Below, in pieces: positions 17,522 through 26,733 of a stretch of 64,000 bases of DNA; position 1 is the stretch's first letter; the number at the start of each line of letters is the position of its first letter. The notes below the pieces were generated by a model that was not told where the DNA came from, did no database searches, and saw only the letters and a list, made by a program, of their open reading frames with translations. A program made the position numbers and the translations under genes. The stretch spans positions 7,684 to 71,683 of the forward strand of contig JBKHYG010000021.1 in assembly GCA_046565595.1 (NCBI GenBank), given 5' to 3'. This DNA comes from JBKHYG01 sp046565595. GTDB taxonomy: Bacteria; Actinomycetota; AC-67.

Positions 17522-17845
17522 TCAGGTGGTCGTCCGCAGTAGCTGTTCGAACCAGTCCTCCGTCTGCAGCAGCAGGCGGAAGTCCAGCAGGTCATCGATC
17601 GTGAAGGCTGGTGCGTCGTGATCGGCCCCTTCGCCCGGCAGCTCGAAGATCGAGGCCTGGACGCCACCGGAGATCAGCAGCTGGACGATGCGATCATCGG
17701 CCGGCTTGCGCACATCCTCGTGGCATAGGGGACAGTCGAAGCGATAGAAGCTGGCGGGCGAGTAGGTGCAGACCTTCAGTTCGAGGTCCTTCGAGGTGAG
17801 CTCGACCTCGCCGCATGTTGGGCAAGTGGCCCTGATGGTGGTCAT
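17522..17845 (-). CDS. zinc-ribbon protein, unknown function
   Basis: A 107-residue cytoplasmic protein with two knuckles, CPTCGE near residue 8 and CPLCHED near residue 39, spaced as in a zinc ribbon. The C-terminal half is an acidic helical stretch (TIDDLLDFRLLLQTEDW). The ATG at 17843-17845 has a GGAGGA ribosome-binding site; the frame upstream is not supported. It sits between pafC and tatA. No function can be assigned. Confidence 0.7.
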   Translation of the reverse strand: MTTIRATCPTCGEVELTSKDLELKVCTYSPASFYRFDCPLCHEDVRKPADDRIVQLLISGGVQASIFELPGEGADHDAPAFTIDDLLDFRLLLQTEDWFEQLLRTTT

Positions 17846-17982
17846 CGCACTGTCCTCCCGTTCCGTTGGCTTCTGTCCGTTGTATCGGCACTTCGGTCTT
17901 GCCGACTTGAGCCATTCACACGGGATAACGAGGAACACGACCTGAGGTTTCGCCCCGAACGGCGATAGATGATCCTTTCGGG

Positions 17983-18903
17983 CTATCGGTAGTTAGAGAG
18001 GGTGGCTCGCAGAACGGCCACGACACGGTCACGCAGGGTTTCGGGCTCGAGGATCTGAACGCCGGGCCCTGCGTTGACGAGGATCGGGACCAGCCAATCG
18101 GTCTCATCGGCGTTCAGCTCGATGCGGAGCGATCCATCCTCCTTCGCTTCGCAAGCCGCGACATGAAGGGAGTCAGCGATCCAGGCACTCTCGGGACGGC
18201 AGGCCAGCACGATGCGCTGTGCCGCCTGGGAGGGTTCGATGTTGAAGCCGGTACGCATGGGAGCCTGGCTCGCCTTCTCGTCCAAACGCTCCACCTCTCG
18301 GATCCGGTCCAGTCGGAAGGTACGCCGTTCGCCGGTCAGGTGATCGAAGGCGTCCAGGTACCAGGCCCGGTCCTGTACGAACACCCCATACGGGTCGAGG
18401 GTCCGGTCCCTCTCCTGATCGCCTGGTTTCCGGTAGACCACGCGCACCTGTACCCCATCGGCCGCAGCGGCCCGCAGTTGCGGGACCATGCTGGCTCCGG
18501 GCAGATCGAGATCGGCTTGAAGGGCGTCTGGATCGACTCCCCTCTTGGTCAGGAACGCGTGGAGCGCTTGCTTCGCGCCCTCGAGGGCTTCCCGGTGATC
18601 TGCGAGCAAGGGCAGGACCATGTCCGCGGCCTGATACGCGGCTGCAGCTTCGGTGACGCTTGGCTGCAAGGGGACATCGAGCCCCTCATAGGGGATCGCG
18701 TGGACGGTGCCGTCGATGATCTGACAGTCCAGGTAATCCAGCGGCGAGAAGGGCGCGACTCCGACCATCAGCCCATCGTCAAGGGTCTGCTCGAGTTCGT
18801 CCTCGGTCAACCCGAACCTGGAGCAGACCTCTTGGACCGGTACCCCATCAGGATGCCGCATCAGCCAGGGCAGCAGTTGGACGAGGGTACGCAACCGATC
18901 CAT
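17983..18903 (-). CDS. pafC: WYL-domain transcriptional regulator PafC
   Basis: A 306-residue protein with an N-terminal winged-helix domain and a central WYL domain (VRVVYRKPGDQERDRTLDPYGV, then AWYLDAFDHLTGERRTFRLDRI split across the sheet). It pairs with PafB; in mycobacteria PafBC is the LexA-independent activator of DNA-damage genes. The ATG overlaps the pafB stop by one base (TGATG). The C-terminal extension (WLVPILVNAGPGVQILEPE) also matches the family. Confidence 0.9.
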   Translation of the reverse strand: MDRLRTLVQLLPWLMRHPDGVPVQEVCSRFGLTEDELEQTLDDGLMVGVAPFSPLDYLDCQIIDGTVHAIPYEGLDVPLQPSVTEAAAAYQAADMVLPLLADHREALEGAKQALHAFLTKRGVDPDALQADLDLPGASMVPQLRAAAADGVQVRVVYRKPGDQERDRTLDPYGVFVQDRAWYLDAFDHLTGERRTFRLDRIREVERLDEKASQAPMRTGFNIEPSQAAQRIVLACRPESAWIADSLHVAACEAKEDGSLRIELNADETDWLVPILVNAGPGVQILEPETLRDRVVAVLRATLSNYR

Positions 18904-19820
18904 CAGGCGGCCCCGTGCGCATCTAGGGCGCCGCGCAGATGATCGGTCAGGGCATCGACCAGCGAGCCGGGCGACAGGACCTTGACCTCGGGACCGAACC
19001 CGGCCAGGAACGCCGCGAAACTCTGATCGTGGCCGTATGGCACACGGATGATCAACTCGCCGTCTCGTTCCTCCACTTCGACACCGAAACGCCTAGCGAG
19101 CATCCACGACACCGAGTCGTCAACGGCGATGACAGCTTCTCGATCCGGATCCGCCTCCCAGGGTGCGACCACCTCGGTGGCTTGCTCCCCAGGCTCGAAC
19201 GCCCCGGGCTCCCCTCTCAGTTCGATCTCGCCCAGGATCCTGTTCAACCTGAAATGCCGAACGCCTTCGCGGTCCAGATCGAAGCCGGTCAGGTAGCGCT
19301 CTCCTCGCCAGGTGAGGGTCCATGGTTGAACCAGACGACGGGTTTCTTCCCCTCGCGAATCTCGATAACGGAACGAGATCTCGGTGCGCGAGATGATCGC
19401 TGCCAGCAGGATCTCTCCACGCGCGTCCAGGCCGATGTTGGGCAGCGCCCAACCAGCCGAGCCGATCACAGGCAGATCAGCAGCAGCCTCGATCACCGCT
19501 GCAGCAGGATCGGCTTCGGCCGATCGCATCGCCAGGGACAACGCCACCTTCTGTTCCGGGGTGAGCCTGAGGTCCCCTCTACTCACCTCACGGGTCAGGC
19601 GATACACATCCTCGATCGCGTCGTAGTCGATCTTCACCCGCATGGTCTCGCAGATGACGGATATGTCTCTGCGGAGCAACCGACGCGCGGCTTCGATGCC
19701 TCTGTCGGCATAGCCGTCGACGCCGGCGAAGATGTCCGCTCTAGACGCGGCGCGCTTGCGCCCGAGGAACGCCGCCAGCGCGAGGATCCTCGTCACCCTC
19801 TGGTTTCCGGTCTCAGTCAT
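18903..19820 (-). CDS. pafB: WYL-domain transcriptional regulator PafB
   Basis: A 305-residue paralogue of PafC with an N-terminal helix-turn-helix region (ILALAAFLGRKRAASRADI) and a WYL domain (EISFRYRDSRGEETRRLVQP). ATG at 19818-19820 is chosen because the longer frame would overlap the divergent gene at 19837. With PafC it should form the heteromeric damage-response activator. The 16-bp gap to the divergent DUF3866 gene is too short for two separate promoters, so the start regions overlap or transcripts are leaderless. Confidence 0.9.
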   Translation of the reverse strand: MTETGNQRVTRILALAAFLGRKRAASRADIFAGVDGYADRGIEAARRLLRRDISVICETMRVKIDYDAIEDVYRLTREVSRGDLRLTPEQKVALSLAMRSAEADPAAAVIEAAADLPVIGSAGWALPNIGLDARGEILLAAIISRTEISFRYRDSRGEETRRLVQPWTLTWRGERYLTGFDLDREGVRHFRLNRILGEIELRGEPGAFEPGEQATEVVAPWEADPDREAVIAVDDSVSWMLARRFGVEVEERDGELIIRVPYGHDQSFAAFLAGFGPEVKVLSPGSLVDALTDHLRGALDAHGAA

Positions 19821-19836
19821 CACTAGGTTGGCGGCC

Positions 19837-20856
19837 ATGATAAGAGTGGCCGAGGGGCGGGTCGTCGGATTGGGCCCCAGGCGTCGCGGCGCCACCCATC
19901 TGATAGTGGAACTGGATGGCCGCAACGAACCTGCGGTCGCCTACACCGGGCTGGTCGGAGAGCCGCTCGAGGGTGACCTGGTCATGTGCAACACGACCGC
20001 GGTCGATCTTCGTCTTGGAACAGGCGGTCTGCATCTGGTGGTGTCGATCCTCGGTCGCGAACTGCGCCAGGGTTCCGACGGGCATGGCATGAAGCTCCGT
20101 TACTCCCCTAGCCAGGTGGCCGTCACCTGCGTCGAGGAGACCCATCCCGACGCCTTCTCGTCGGACGACCCCCTCGACATCCCCGTGATCGTTCTCCCAC
20201 TGCATTCGCTTCTGGCGCCCGTAGCTGTCACCGCTCAGTCGATCCGCCCGGGCTTGAAGATCGCCTATGTCATGAGCGATCAGGGAGCTTTACCCATCGC
20301 CTTCAGCTCGTTGGTCAGCCAACTCCTGGACGATGGGACGCTCTCTACGACGGTGACAGCCGGGCAGTCCTTCGGCGGCCACCATGAGGCTGTCACGGTC
20401 GCCAGCGGCCTGATCGCAGCCGAACGCGTCGCCGGAGCCGACCTGGTACTCGTCGGTATGGGGCCTGGCAACCTTGGAACCGGGACTCGGTTCGGGTTCG
20501 CCGGCCTCGATCTCGCAAACAGCGTCATGCAGTCCTTGGCGGTGGGCGCAGCCCCCGTGGTGTGTGCGCGTCTCTCGGACGCTGATCCTCGTGATCGACA
20601 CCGGGGTCTCAGCCACCACCTTCGCACCGCGCTCGAGGTCGCGCCCCCGGGGTGGCGGTTGGCCCTGCCCCAGATGCCGGCCGGGTTCTCATGGTCGCCG
20701 GACCCTCCGCAACCGTACGAGACGGTAGGTACCGAGCCGTTCATGCCGGCCTTGCATGCTCGAAGCGAGCTGATGCACAGCATGGGACGAGGACTCGCAG
20801 ACGACCCTTGGTTCTTCAGGGCCGGCGCGGCAGCCGCAGCACTAGCGCTGCGCTGA
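19837..20856 (+). CDS. DUF3866 family protein
   Basis: A 339-residue cytoplasmic protein, Gly-rich and without membrane helices, matching DUF3866, an actinobacterial family of unknown function. Recognisable segments include GEPLEGDLVMCNTTAVDLRL early, YVMSDQGALPIAFS and VGMGPGNLGTGTRFGF, which resembles a nucleotide- or dehydrogenase-type glycine loop. ATG at 19837 is 16 bp from the divergent pafB start. It converges on the RTX gene. The link with proteasome genes is positional only. Confidence 0.75.
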   Translation: MIRVAEGRVVGLGPRRRGATHLIVELDGRNEPAVAYTGLVGEPLEGDLVMCNTTAVDLRLGTGGLHLVVSILGRELRQGSDGHGMKLRYSPSQVAVTCVEETHPDAFSSDDPLDIPVIVLPLHSLLAPVAVTAQSIRPGLKIAYVMSDQGALPIAFSSLVSQLLDDGTLSTTVTAGQSFGGHHEAVTVASGLIAAERVAGADLVLVGMGPGNLGTGTRFGFAGLDLANSVMQSLAVGAAPVVCARLSDADPRDRHRGLSHHLRTALEVAPPGWRLALPQMPAGFSWSPDPPQPYETVGTEPFMPALHARSELMHSMGRGLADDPWFFRAGAAAAALALR

Positions 20857-20867
20857 TCGGGCTCGGT

Positions 20868-20957
20868 CGGCTACAGGTTGCGTTCCTGACAGCACGCGAA
20901 CGGATAGAAGTCACCGGCTACTGGTTGCGTTCCTCGCAGCGAGCGAACCGATCGAAG
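20868..20957. repeat. tandem duplication of the RTX gene 3' end
   Basis: Two related 43-bp segments, 20868-20910 and 20915-20957, lie 47 bp apart and share GGTTGCGTTCCT and flanking bases. The right-hand copy is the end of the minus-strand RTX gene (FDRFARCEERNQ, stop). The left-hand copy, beyond the stop, reads FYPFACCQERNL and stop in the same phase. Confidence 0.8.
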
Positions 20958-23900
20958 CCTGCGTTTCCGTCACACCGGTCGTTACCGTTACCGCCGTCCA
21001 ACAGATCGTTGCCGTCGTTGCCGGCCAACCCGTCGTTGCCGTCCTCTCCATACACCTTGTCGTTGCCGCCGCCGGCTGCGATCCGATCATGGCCACCCCG
21101 GCCCCTCAGCAGATCCGCGCGGCCGCTGCCGTACATGATGTCATCGAACCTCGACCCGAGGACGCGCTCGATGCTCGCGAGCCGGTCGCGTCCGTGCCCG
21201 CCGCTGGCCTTGCCGGTCGTCAGGTTGACCACGACCTTGGCACCTGCGCCCTCGTACGAGATGAGGTCGCTTCCGGGACCCCCGAACAACTGGTCATCTC
21301 CGGGACCGCCCACCAGACTGTCATTGCCCTTGTTCCCGTAGATCCGGTCGTTGCCTGGGCCTCCGCGTAGAACCTCAGAACCGGGGCCTCCGACCAGCTT
21401 GTCGTGCTTGTCGCTTCCGATCACGCGCTCGATGCCTCCCAGGGTGTCGTTACCGGCGCCTCCACTCGCCAACGACTTGAAGAGGTTGACGACCACCCCG
21501 TAGCGCGCATCCTGATAGTCGACTACATCGGCTCCGCCTGCTCCGCCGAAGATCCGATCGGTGCCTTGCCCACCCTGCAGGCTGTCCTGGCCGGCCTCGC
21601 CGTCCAGATAGTCGCGACCCTCGCCTCCCTCGAGGCGATCATCGCCGTCGCCGCCCTTCAGCGTGTCGTGGCCTTCACCGCCGATGAGGGTGTCGTCCCC
21701 TGGACCTCCGAAGAGCCGGTCGCCGAAGGGCGACCCTATGACGCCCTCTATCGAAGCGAAGGTGTCCTGGCCATAACTCGAGGACGAATTGGCAGCGAGG
21801 TCTACTATCACCCGGCTCGGGGCGTCCTCGAACGAGATGAAGTCTCTTCCGGCGCCTCCGTCCAGGGTGTCATCGTCAGGGCCCCCGATGAGCACATCAT
21901 CTCCGGCCTTGCCGAAGATGCGGTCGTCGCCACCTCCACCATCCAGCCGGTCAGCCCCGATGGTTCCTTGGATCAGGTCGTCTCCCTCTCCACCGATCAC
22001 CGCCTCGATCCCGGCAAGGCTGTCTCCGTCGCTGCCGTCGACCGTTCCAGCACCGAGATCGATCGTGAGGCTGAGGGCTTCATCCTCATAGGAGACGGTG
22101 TCGATCCCTGCGCCACCTATTACGGTGTCCGAGCCCGAGCCTGGTGTGATCAGGTCGTCTCCGCCGGCGCCATCCAGGCCATTGGCGCCCGAGTCGCCCG
22201 ACAAGACATCTGCTTGCGGCGATCCGATGAGGTTCTCGATGTTGGACAGCGTGTCGTTGCCTGCACCGGTCGCAGTTCCGCTCGCTAAGGATGCGACCAC
22301 TCCGATCTTGGCCGTGACGAAGGACGCCGCATCCGAGCCGCCACCCCCGTCGATCGTGTCGTCGCCGCCGCCTCCGATGAAGGTTTCAGAGGCGTCGCTG
22401 CCAAGCAGCGTGTCCGCGAGAGCGGATCCGAAGATGATCTCGAAACCGGCGACCGTGTCGGTTCCGTCTCCCTCGACGGTCCCTGCGTCCAGGTCCACCG
22501 TCACGGCCGTCTGCAGCGATCGAAGGTCGAGGGTGTCGTTACCCTCCTGGCCGTCGAGTGTGTCGTCTCCGGCGCCGCCATCCAGCAGGTCGTCTCCGTC
22601 GCCCCCGGCGATCGAGTCTGCACCAGGCCCCGAGTAGATGCGGTCATCGCCAGCAGAGCCGGTGATCTGGTCATCGCCAGATCCGGTCCTGATGATCTCG
22701 AGGTTGCCGATCACATCGGCACCGTCGCCCGCGACCGTACCGGCTGTGAGGTCCACGGTCAGAGCTTGCTCGCTCGCGGTTTCGTCGAGGGTGTCGGTGC
22801 CGTCCTCGCCGTCGATCGCGTCGTCGCCGGCGCCACCTCCGAGGATGTCATCGCCTGCTCCTCCGAGGATCGTGTCGGGTCCGTCGCCTCCGAAGATCCA
22901 TTGCTTGCCATCAGCGCCGGTGAGTGTGTCTCCCTGCGGACTGCCGAGCAAGATCTCTATGCCATCGAAAGCGTCGTCGCCGTCGCCGGTCGAGCGCCCG
23001 GTCGCGAACGAAGCCTCTATCGCTTCGGGGCTGTCTTGGAAGCTCAGGGTGTCAAGGCCGCTCGAACCGTGGATGGTGTCATCGTCGCCGCCCGGGATGA
23101 TCGTGTCGTCCCCGCCTTGTGCGAAGAACAGGTCGCCGCCACCAAGCCCGACGAAGGTCTCGTCGGCAGCCGATCCGATGAAGAGGTCAGAGGTGTCGGT
23201 ACCGGTCAGATGCTCGATCGAGGCGACGGTGTCGCGTGCGGTGCCGTGCTCTGCCAGACCGAGCTCCAGGTCTACCGACAGCGCGTCACCTGCCGGATCC
23301 CAACTGGCACGGTCGAAGCCTTCGCCACCGTCCAAGCTGTTCGAACCAGTCCCTCCCGCGACTTGGTCGTCTCCCTTGCCGGCGCTGATCGTGTCCGCAC
23401 CCGCTGCCCCGTCGAGGACATCGTCGCCTGCCAGGCCGGTCAAGACATCGTCCCCACCCAGACCCAGAAGCGTGTTCGCCGAAGCGTTGCCGGTGAGCCG
23501 ATCGTTGCCGGCCGTGCCTGTCACATCTTCGATGTCGCCGGGGGTGAGCGAGTCGACGCCTTCGCCGCTGGAGGTCCCGGCGGTCAGATCGACCACCACG
23601 CCAGCGGTGACCGCGAACGAGAGGTGATCGCGGCCGTCTCCCCCGCTGACGGCGTCATTCCCGCTGCCTGGACGCAGATCATCGTCGCCGTCTCCGCCGG
23701 CGAGCACATCCGAACCGACACCGGCGTCGAGGATGTCGTTGCCCTCCCCGCCATCCAGATCGTCGTCCCCCGCTCCGCCGTTCAACTCGTCGTCGCCACC
23801 GCCGCCTGTCAGCTCATCGTTTCCGTCACCACCGATCAGCACATCATCGCCGTCACCACCGATCAGCACATCGTTGCCGCCGCCCCCGTCCAGTTTGTTC

Positions 23901-24322
23901 GCTGCTGACGATCCGGTGATGTTGTCCGAGTTGACCGTCCCGACGACATCCTCGATGTTCTGGACGGTCAGGGACCCGAATCCGGTTGCCTGACTGGAAG
24001 TGTTTGACAGGTCGATCGTGAAGCCTTGACTGGCAGAGACGATCTCGTAGTGGCTCGCATCGATCGTGTCCACACCGGCGCCGCCGTCGATCGAATCGTC
24101 ACCACCGCCGGTCAGGAACACATCGTTTCCGCCTTGGCCCAGGAATGTCTGGGCGCTGGCGTTGCCGCACAGAACATCGTCTCCCGAGGTTCCTATGATC
24201 ACAGGCGCTGTAGGGACACTGTTCGTGCAGGTCAGATGGTCAGCGTTCGCTGGGAGCGCGAACACGAGGGGCAGCAGGAGGCCGGAAATGGCCGCGGTCG
24301 TGCGGCCGATGCGGGAAGGCAT
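20918..24322 (-). CDS. large secreted RTX-type calcium-binding repeat protein
   Basis: A 1134-residue protein with a signal peptide (LLLPLVFALPANA) and then almost only GGxGxDxLxGG nonapeptides. I count eleven longer modules, each a short strand pair of the form sxxDaxxxvxVDLxxGtxxGxGxDtlxxIExvxGSxxdDxLxG, separated by RTX blocks. Such repeats form calcium-dependent parallel beta rolls in exported proteins. No catalytic domain, adhesin head or C-terminal type I secretion signal is evident, and no ABC exporter is adjacent; Sec export is likely. ATG at 24320-24322 gives the signal peptide. It lies between pafA and the DUF3866 gene. Confidence 0.85.
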   Translation of the reverse strand: MPSRIGRTTAAISGLLLPLVFALPANADHLTCTNSVPTAPVIIGTSGDDVLCGNASAQTFLGQGGNDVFLTGGGDDSIDGGAGVDTIDASHYEIVSASQGFTIDLSNTSSQATGFGSLTVQNIEDVVGTVNSDNITGSSAANKLDGGGGNDVLIGGDGDDVLIGGDGNDELTGGGGDDELNGGAGDDDLDGGEGNDILDAGVGSDVLAGGDGDDDLRPGSGNDAVSGGDGRDHLSFAVTAGVVVDLTAGTSSGEGVDSLTPGDIEDVTGTAGNDRLTGNASANTLLGLGGDDVLTGLAGDDVLDGAAGADTISAGKGDDQVAGGTGSNSLDGGEGFDRASWDPAGDALSVDLELGLAEHGTARDTVASIEHLTGTDTSDLFIGSAADETFVGLGGGDLFFAQGGDDTIIPGGDDDTIHGSSGLDTLSFQDSPEAIEASFATGRSTGDGDDAFDGIEILLGSPQGDTLTGADGKQWIFGGDGPDTILGGAGDDILGGGAGDDAIDGEDGTDTLDETASEQALTVDLTAGTVAGDGADVIGNLEIIRTGSGDDQITGSAGDDRIYSGPGADSIAGGDGDDLLDGGAGDDTLDGQEGNDTLDLRSLQTAVTVDLDAGTVEGDGTDTVAGFEIIFGSALADTLLGSDASETFIGGGGDDTIDGGGGSDAASFVTAKIGVVASLASGTATGAGNDTLSNIENLIGSPQADVLSGDSGANGLDGAGGDDLITPGSGSDTVIGGAGIDTVSYEDEALSLTIDLGAGTVDGSDGDSLAGIEAVIGGEGDDLIQGTIGADRLDGGGGDDRIFGKAGDDVLIGGPDDDTLDGGAGRDFISFEDAPSRVIVDLAANSSSSYGQDTFASIEGVIGSPFGDRLFGGPGDDTLIGGEGHDTLKGGDGDDRLEGGEGRDYLDGEAGQDSLQGGQGTDRIFGGAGGADVVDYQDARYGVVVNLFKSLASGGAGNDTLGGIERVIGSDKHDKLVGGPGSEVLRGGPGNDRIYGNKGNDSLVGGPGDDQLFGGPGSDLISYEGAGAKVVVNLTTGKASGGHGRDRLASIERVLGSRFDDIMYGSGRADLLRGRGGHDRIAAGGGNDKVYGEDGNDGLAGNDGNDLLDGGNGNDRCDGNAGFDRFARCEERNQ

Positions 24323-24362
24323 GGACACAATGTCACCAGACCTCGGATGTCCCCGCAAGCGC

Positions 24363-25721
24363 TCACATGGAAGAGATGAGGCGTTCGACCCGTTCGTCGT
24401 GCGCCCTGAAGGGGTCTTTGCATAACACGGTTCGCTGCGCCTGGTCATTCAGCTTCAGATGTACCCAGTCCACCGTGAAATCCCGCCGTCTGGCCTTGGC
24501 GCGCTTGATGAATTCGCCACGCAACCTGGCCCTGGTCGTCTGCGGCGGCGCCTCTGTCGCCTCCTCGATCTGATCATCTGTCACGACACGCTGCATCCGG
24601 CCCTTGGTCGTCAGCAGATGCGCCAAGCCTCGCGTCCTGGTCACATCGTGGTATGCGAGATCCAACAGCGCGACCTTGGGATGGCCAAGCGGCAGGTCAT
24701 CTCGCGAACGGAAGGCCTCGATGAGGTTCCGCTTGGTCACCCAGTCCAGCTTGCCGTCCAGGACATCCAGCCGGCCGGTGCGCAGCGCATCGAGGGTCGC
24801 TGCCCAATCATCTAGGACCTGCTGCCTGAGCGGATCGAGCCCTCGCCGCTCGCAGAAGTTCGCGACCTTCTCCAGGTAGGCCTCCTGGATGTCTAGGGCG
24901 CTCATCTCCCGGCCCGCGGTCAGTCGAACCGGTTTCGAGAAGGTCAGGTCGTGGCTGATCTCGCGGATGGCGCGGATCGGGTTCTCGATCGTCAGGTCCC
25001 TCATCGTCTGACCCTCTTCCAGCATCCGCAGGATCAGGTCGGTCGTGCCCACCTTCAGAAGCGTCGTGTACTCGCTCATGTTGGAGTCTCCGACGATCAC
25101 ATGCAGCCTTCGGTACTTCTCCGCATCCGCGTGCGGCTCATCACGGGTGTTGATGATCGGCCTGGATCGGGTGGTGGCGCTGCTCACTCCCTCCCAGATG
25201 TGTTCGGCTCGCTGGGCAAGAGTGAAGGTCGCGCCACGCGGGGTCTGCAGGATCTTGCCCGCCCCCGCGAACACCTGCCGGGTAACCAGGAACGGGATCA
25301 ACACATCGGCGATCTTCTGGAACTCGCCGTATCTAGAGACCAGGTAGTTCTCGTGACACCCATACGAGTTACCTGCCGAGTCGGTGTTGTTCTTGAACAG
25401 GTAGATGTCTCCGGCGATCCCTTCCTCGTGGAGTCGCCGTTCGGCCGATCTGAGAAGGCCCTCGAGGATCCGCTCCCCCGCCTTATCGTGAGCGACGAGT
25501 TCCTTCAGGTCATCACATTCGGGGGTCGCGTATTCGGGATGGCTGCCGACATCCAGATAGAGGCGTGCGCCGTTCTCGAGGAACACATTGGAGCTGCGCC
25601 CCCAACTGACGACCCGCCGGAACAGGTAACGAGCCACCTCGTCTGGGGATAGCCGTCGCTGTCCTCGGAAGGTGCAGGTGATCCCGTACTCGGTCTCCAG
25701 GCCGTAGATGCGACGCTCCAC
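24363..25721 (-). CDS. pafA: Pup-protein ligase
   Basis: A 452-residue carboxylate-amine ligase that joins the C-terminal Glu of deamidated Pup to lysines of target proteins. The N-terminal ERRIYGLETEYGIT carries the magnesium ligand Glu9, and LYLDVGSHPEYATPEC carries the catalytic Asp57. I choose GTG 25719-25721 because the resulting protein starts as the family does and equals the usual 452 residues; the upstream ATGs would extend over the divergent lgt start. No strong ribosome-binding site precedes this GTG. RYLFRRVVSWGRSSNVFL is near-invariant. Confidence 0.93.
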   Translation of the reverse strand: MERRIYGLETEYGITCTFRGQRRLSPDEVARYLFRRVVSWGRSSNVFLENGARLYLDVGSHPEYATPECDDLKELVAHDKAGERILEGLLRSAERRLHEEGIAGDIYLFKNNTDSAGNSYGCHENYLVSRYGEFQKIADVLIPFLVTRQVFAGAGKILQTPRGATFTLAQRAEHIWEGVSSATTRSRPIINTRDEPHADAEKYRRLHVIVGDSNMSEYTTLLKVGTTDLILRMLEEGQTMRDLTIENPIRAIREISHDLTFSKPVRLTAGREMSALDIQEAYLEKVANFCERRGLDPLRQQVLDDWAATLDALRTGRLDVLDGKLDWVTKRNLIEAFRSRDDLPLGHPKVALLDLAYHDVTRTRGLAHLLTTKGRMQRVVTDDQIEEATEAPPQTTRARLRGEFIKRAKARRRDFTVDWVHLKLNDQAQRTVLCKDPFRAHDERVERLISSM

Positions 25722-25779
25722 ACCCGGAGGATACGAGCCGACAGGTCCAGACGGGCCAACGCCGCTACCCTTGCGTCCC

Positions 25780-26733
25780 ATGTTCTGGTTAGCTGCCATC
25801 GGATGGCGCGTCATCGACCGGTTCCGTTTCGGCCCGATCGAGATATCTCCTCATGGGATCGGTATCGCGGCCGGCTTCCTTGCCGGCGGTTCGCTCCTTG
25901 CCCGTCGCGCCGAGAGGATCCTCGGCATCCGCAAGGAACACACCTGGAACATGCTCATGTGGGCGATCGTCGGCGTCATCATCGGCGCCCGGCTGGCCTT
26001 CGTGATCGGCAATCCCGACCTGTTCTTCCCCGACGATCCGCTCGGTGTCTTCCGGATCTGGGAGGGCGGCGTGGCCCTCTACGGAGGCATCTTCGGGGGC
26101 ATACTCGCCGCGATCCCGTACCAGAGGAAGCATGGGCTGCCTTCGATCGAGCTGCTCGATGCTGCCGCACCCGGATTCCCGCTCGGCATCGCGATCGGAC
26201 GCATCGGCGATCTGATCATCGGGGACCACCTCGGGTCCTCGACCGATTTCTTCCTGGGTTACCGCTACCTCGGCGGTCCTCTGCCTGACCGGACCCTGGC
26301 GGTCGGAGAGGTCGTCCACCAGACCGCGCTCTACGACATGCTGATCGCCGCGATCATCTTCCCAGTGGTCATGGTGCTATCCCGCCGGCATCTCGCACGA
26401 GGACGGCTCATCGCTATGACCGCGATGCTCTACGCGGCGGGCCGCTTCGTGACCGATTTCTCTAGGACCGAGGTGGCATCCTTCGGTGGCCTCTACGGAA
26501 CCCAGTGGACCTCTATCGCGCTCATCCTCGCGGGTGCGGCGTGGCTGTCACGCCGCCCGCGACGCGGCTACACGCTCCCGCTGGATCAGCCGCTGCACGA
26601 GCCGGCTGTCATCGCCGACGACGAGCCCGATCTTGGCGGCTTCCCTGAAGAAGGACCCAGCGGTGTTGGGCCCGCTCCGGGCGATGCCTCCGGGGATGAC
26701 CCTGTCAGTCCCGCCGGGGATCCGCGCAGCTAG
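25780..26733 (+). CDS. lgt: prolipoprotein diacylglyceryl transferase
   Basis: A 317-residue polytopic membrane protein. Diagnostic segments are the early FGPIEISPHGIGIAAG, IIGARLAFVIGN, YGGIFGGILA, and GIAIGRIGDLIIGDHLGS, the Lgt signature region, with a later GRFVTDFSRTE. It transfers diacylglyceryl from phosphatidylglycerol to the lipobox cysteine, the first step of lipoprotein maturation (Lnt is at 2.5-4.0 kb). ATG at 25780 lies 58 bp from the divergent pafA start. The ~65-residue acidic C-terminal tail overlaps the convergent metallopeptidase gene by 186 bp. Confidence 0.92.
   Translation: MFWLAAIGWRVIDRFRFGPIEISPHGIGIAAGFLAGGSLLARRAERILGIRKEHTWNMLMWAIVGVIIGARLAFVIGNPDLFFPDDPLGVFRIWEGGVALYGGIFGGILAAIPYQRKHGLPSIELLDAAAPGFPLGIAIGRIGDLIIGDHLGSSTDFFLGYRYLGGPLPDRTLAVGEVVHQTALYDMLIAAIIFPVVMVLSRRHLARGRLIAMTAMLYAAGRFVTDFSRTEVASFGGLYGTQWTSIALILAGAAWLSRRPRRGYTLPLDQPLHEPAVIADDEPDLGGFPEEGPSGVGPAPGDASGDDPVSPAGDPRS

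Noticed and set aside
22638..23627. Long + strand frames opposite the RTX gene (also 21404-22288 and 22766-23908)
   Set aside because: They are created by the repeat composition of the RTX gene on the other strand; no start signals or family motifs.
25722..25814. N-terminal extension of pafA to the upstream ATGs
   Set aside because: It would overlap the divergent lgt start, and the GTG start gives the family's exact N-terminus and length.
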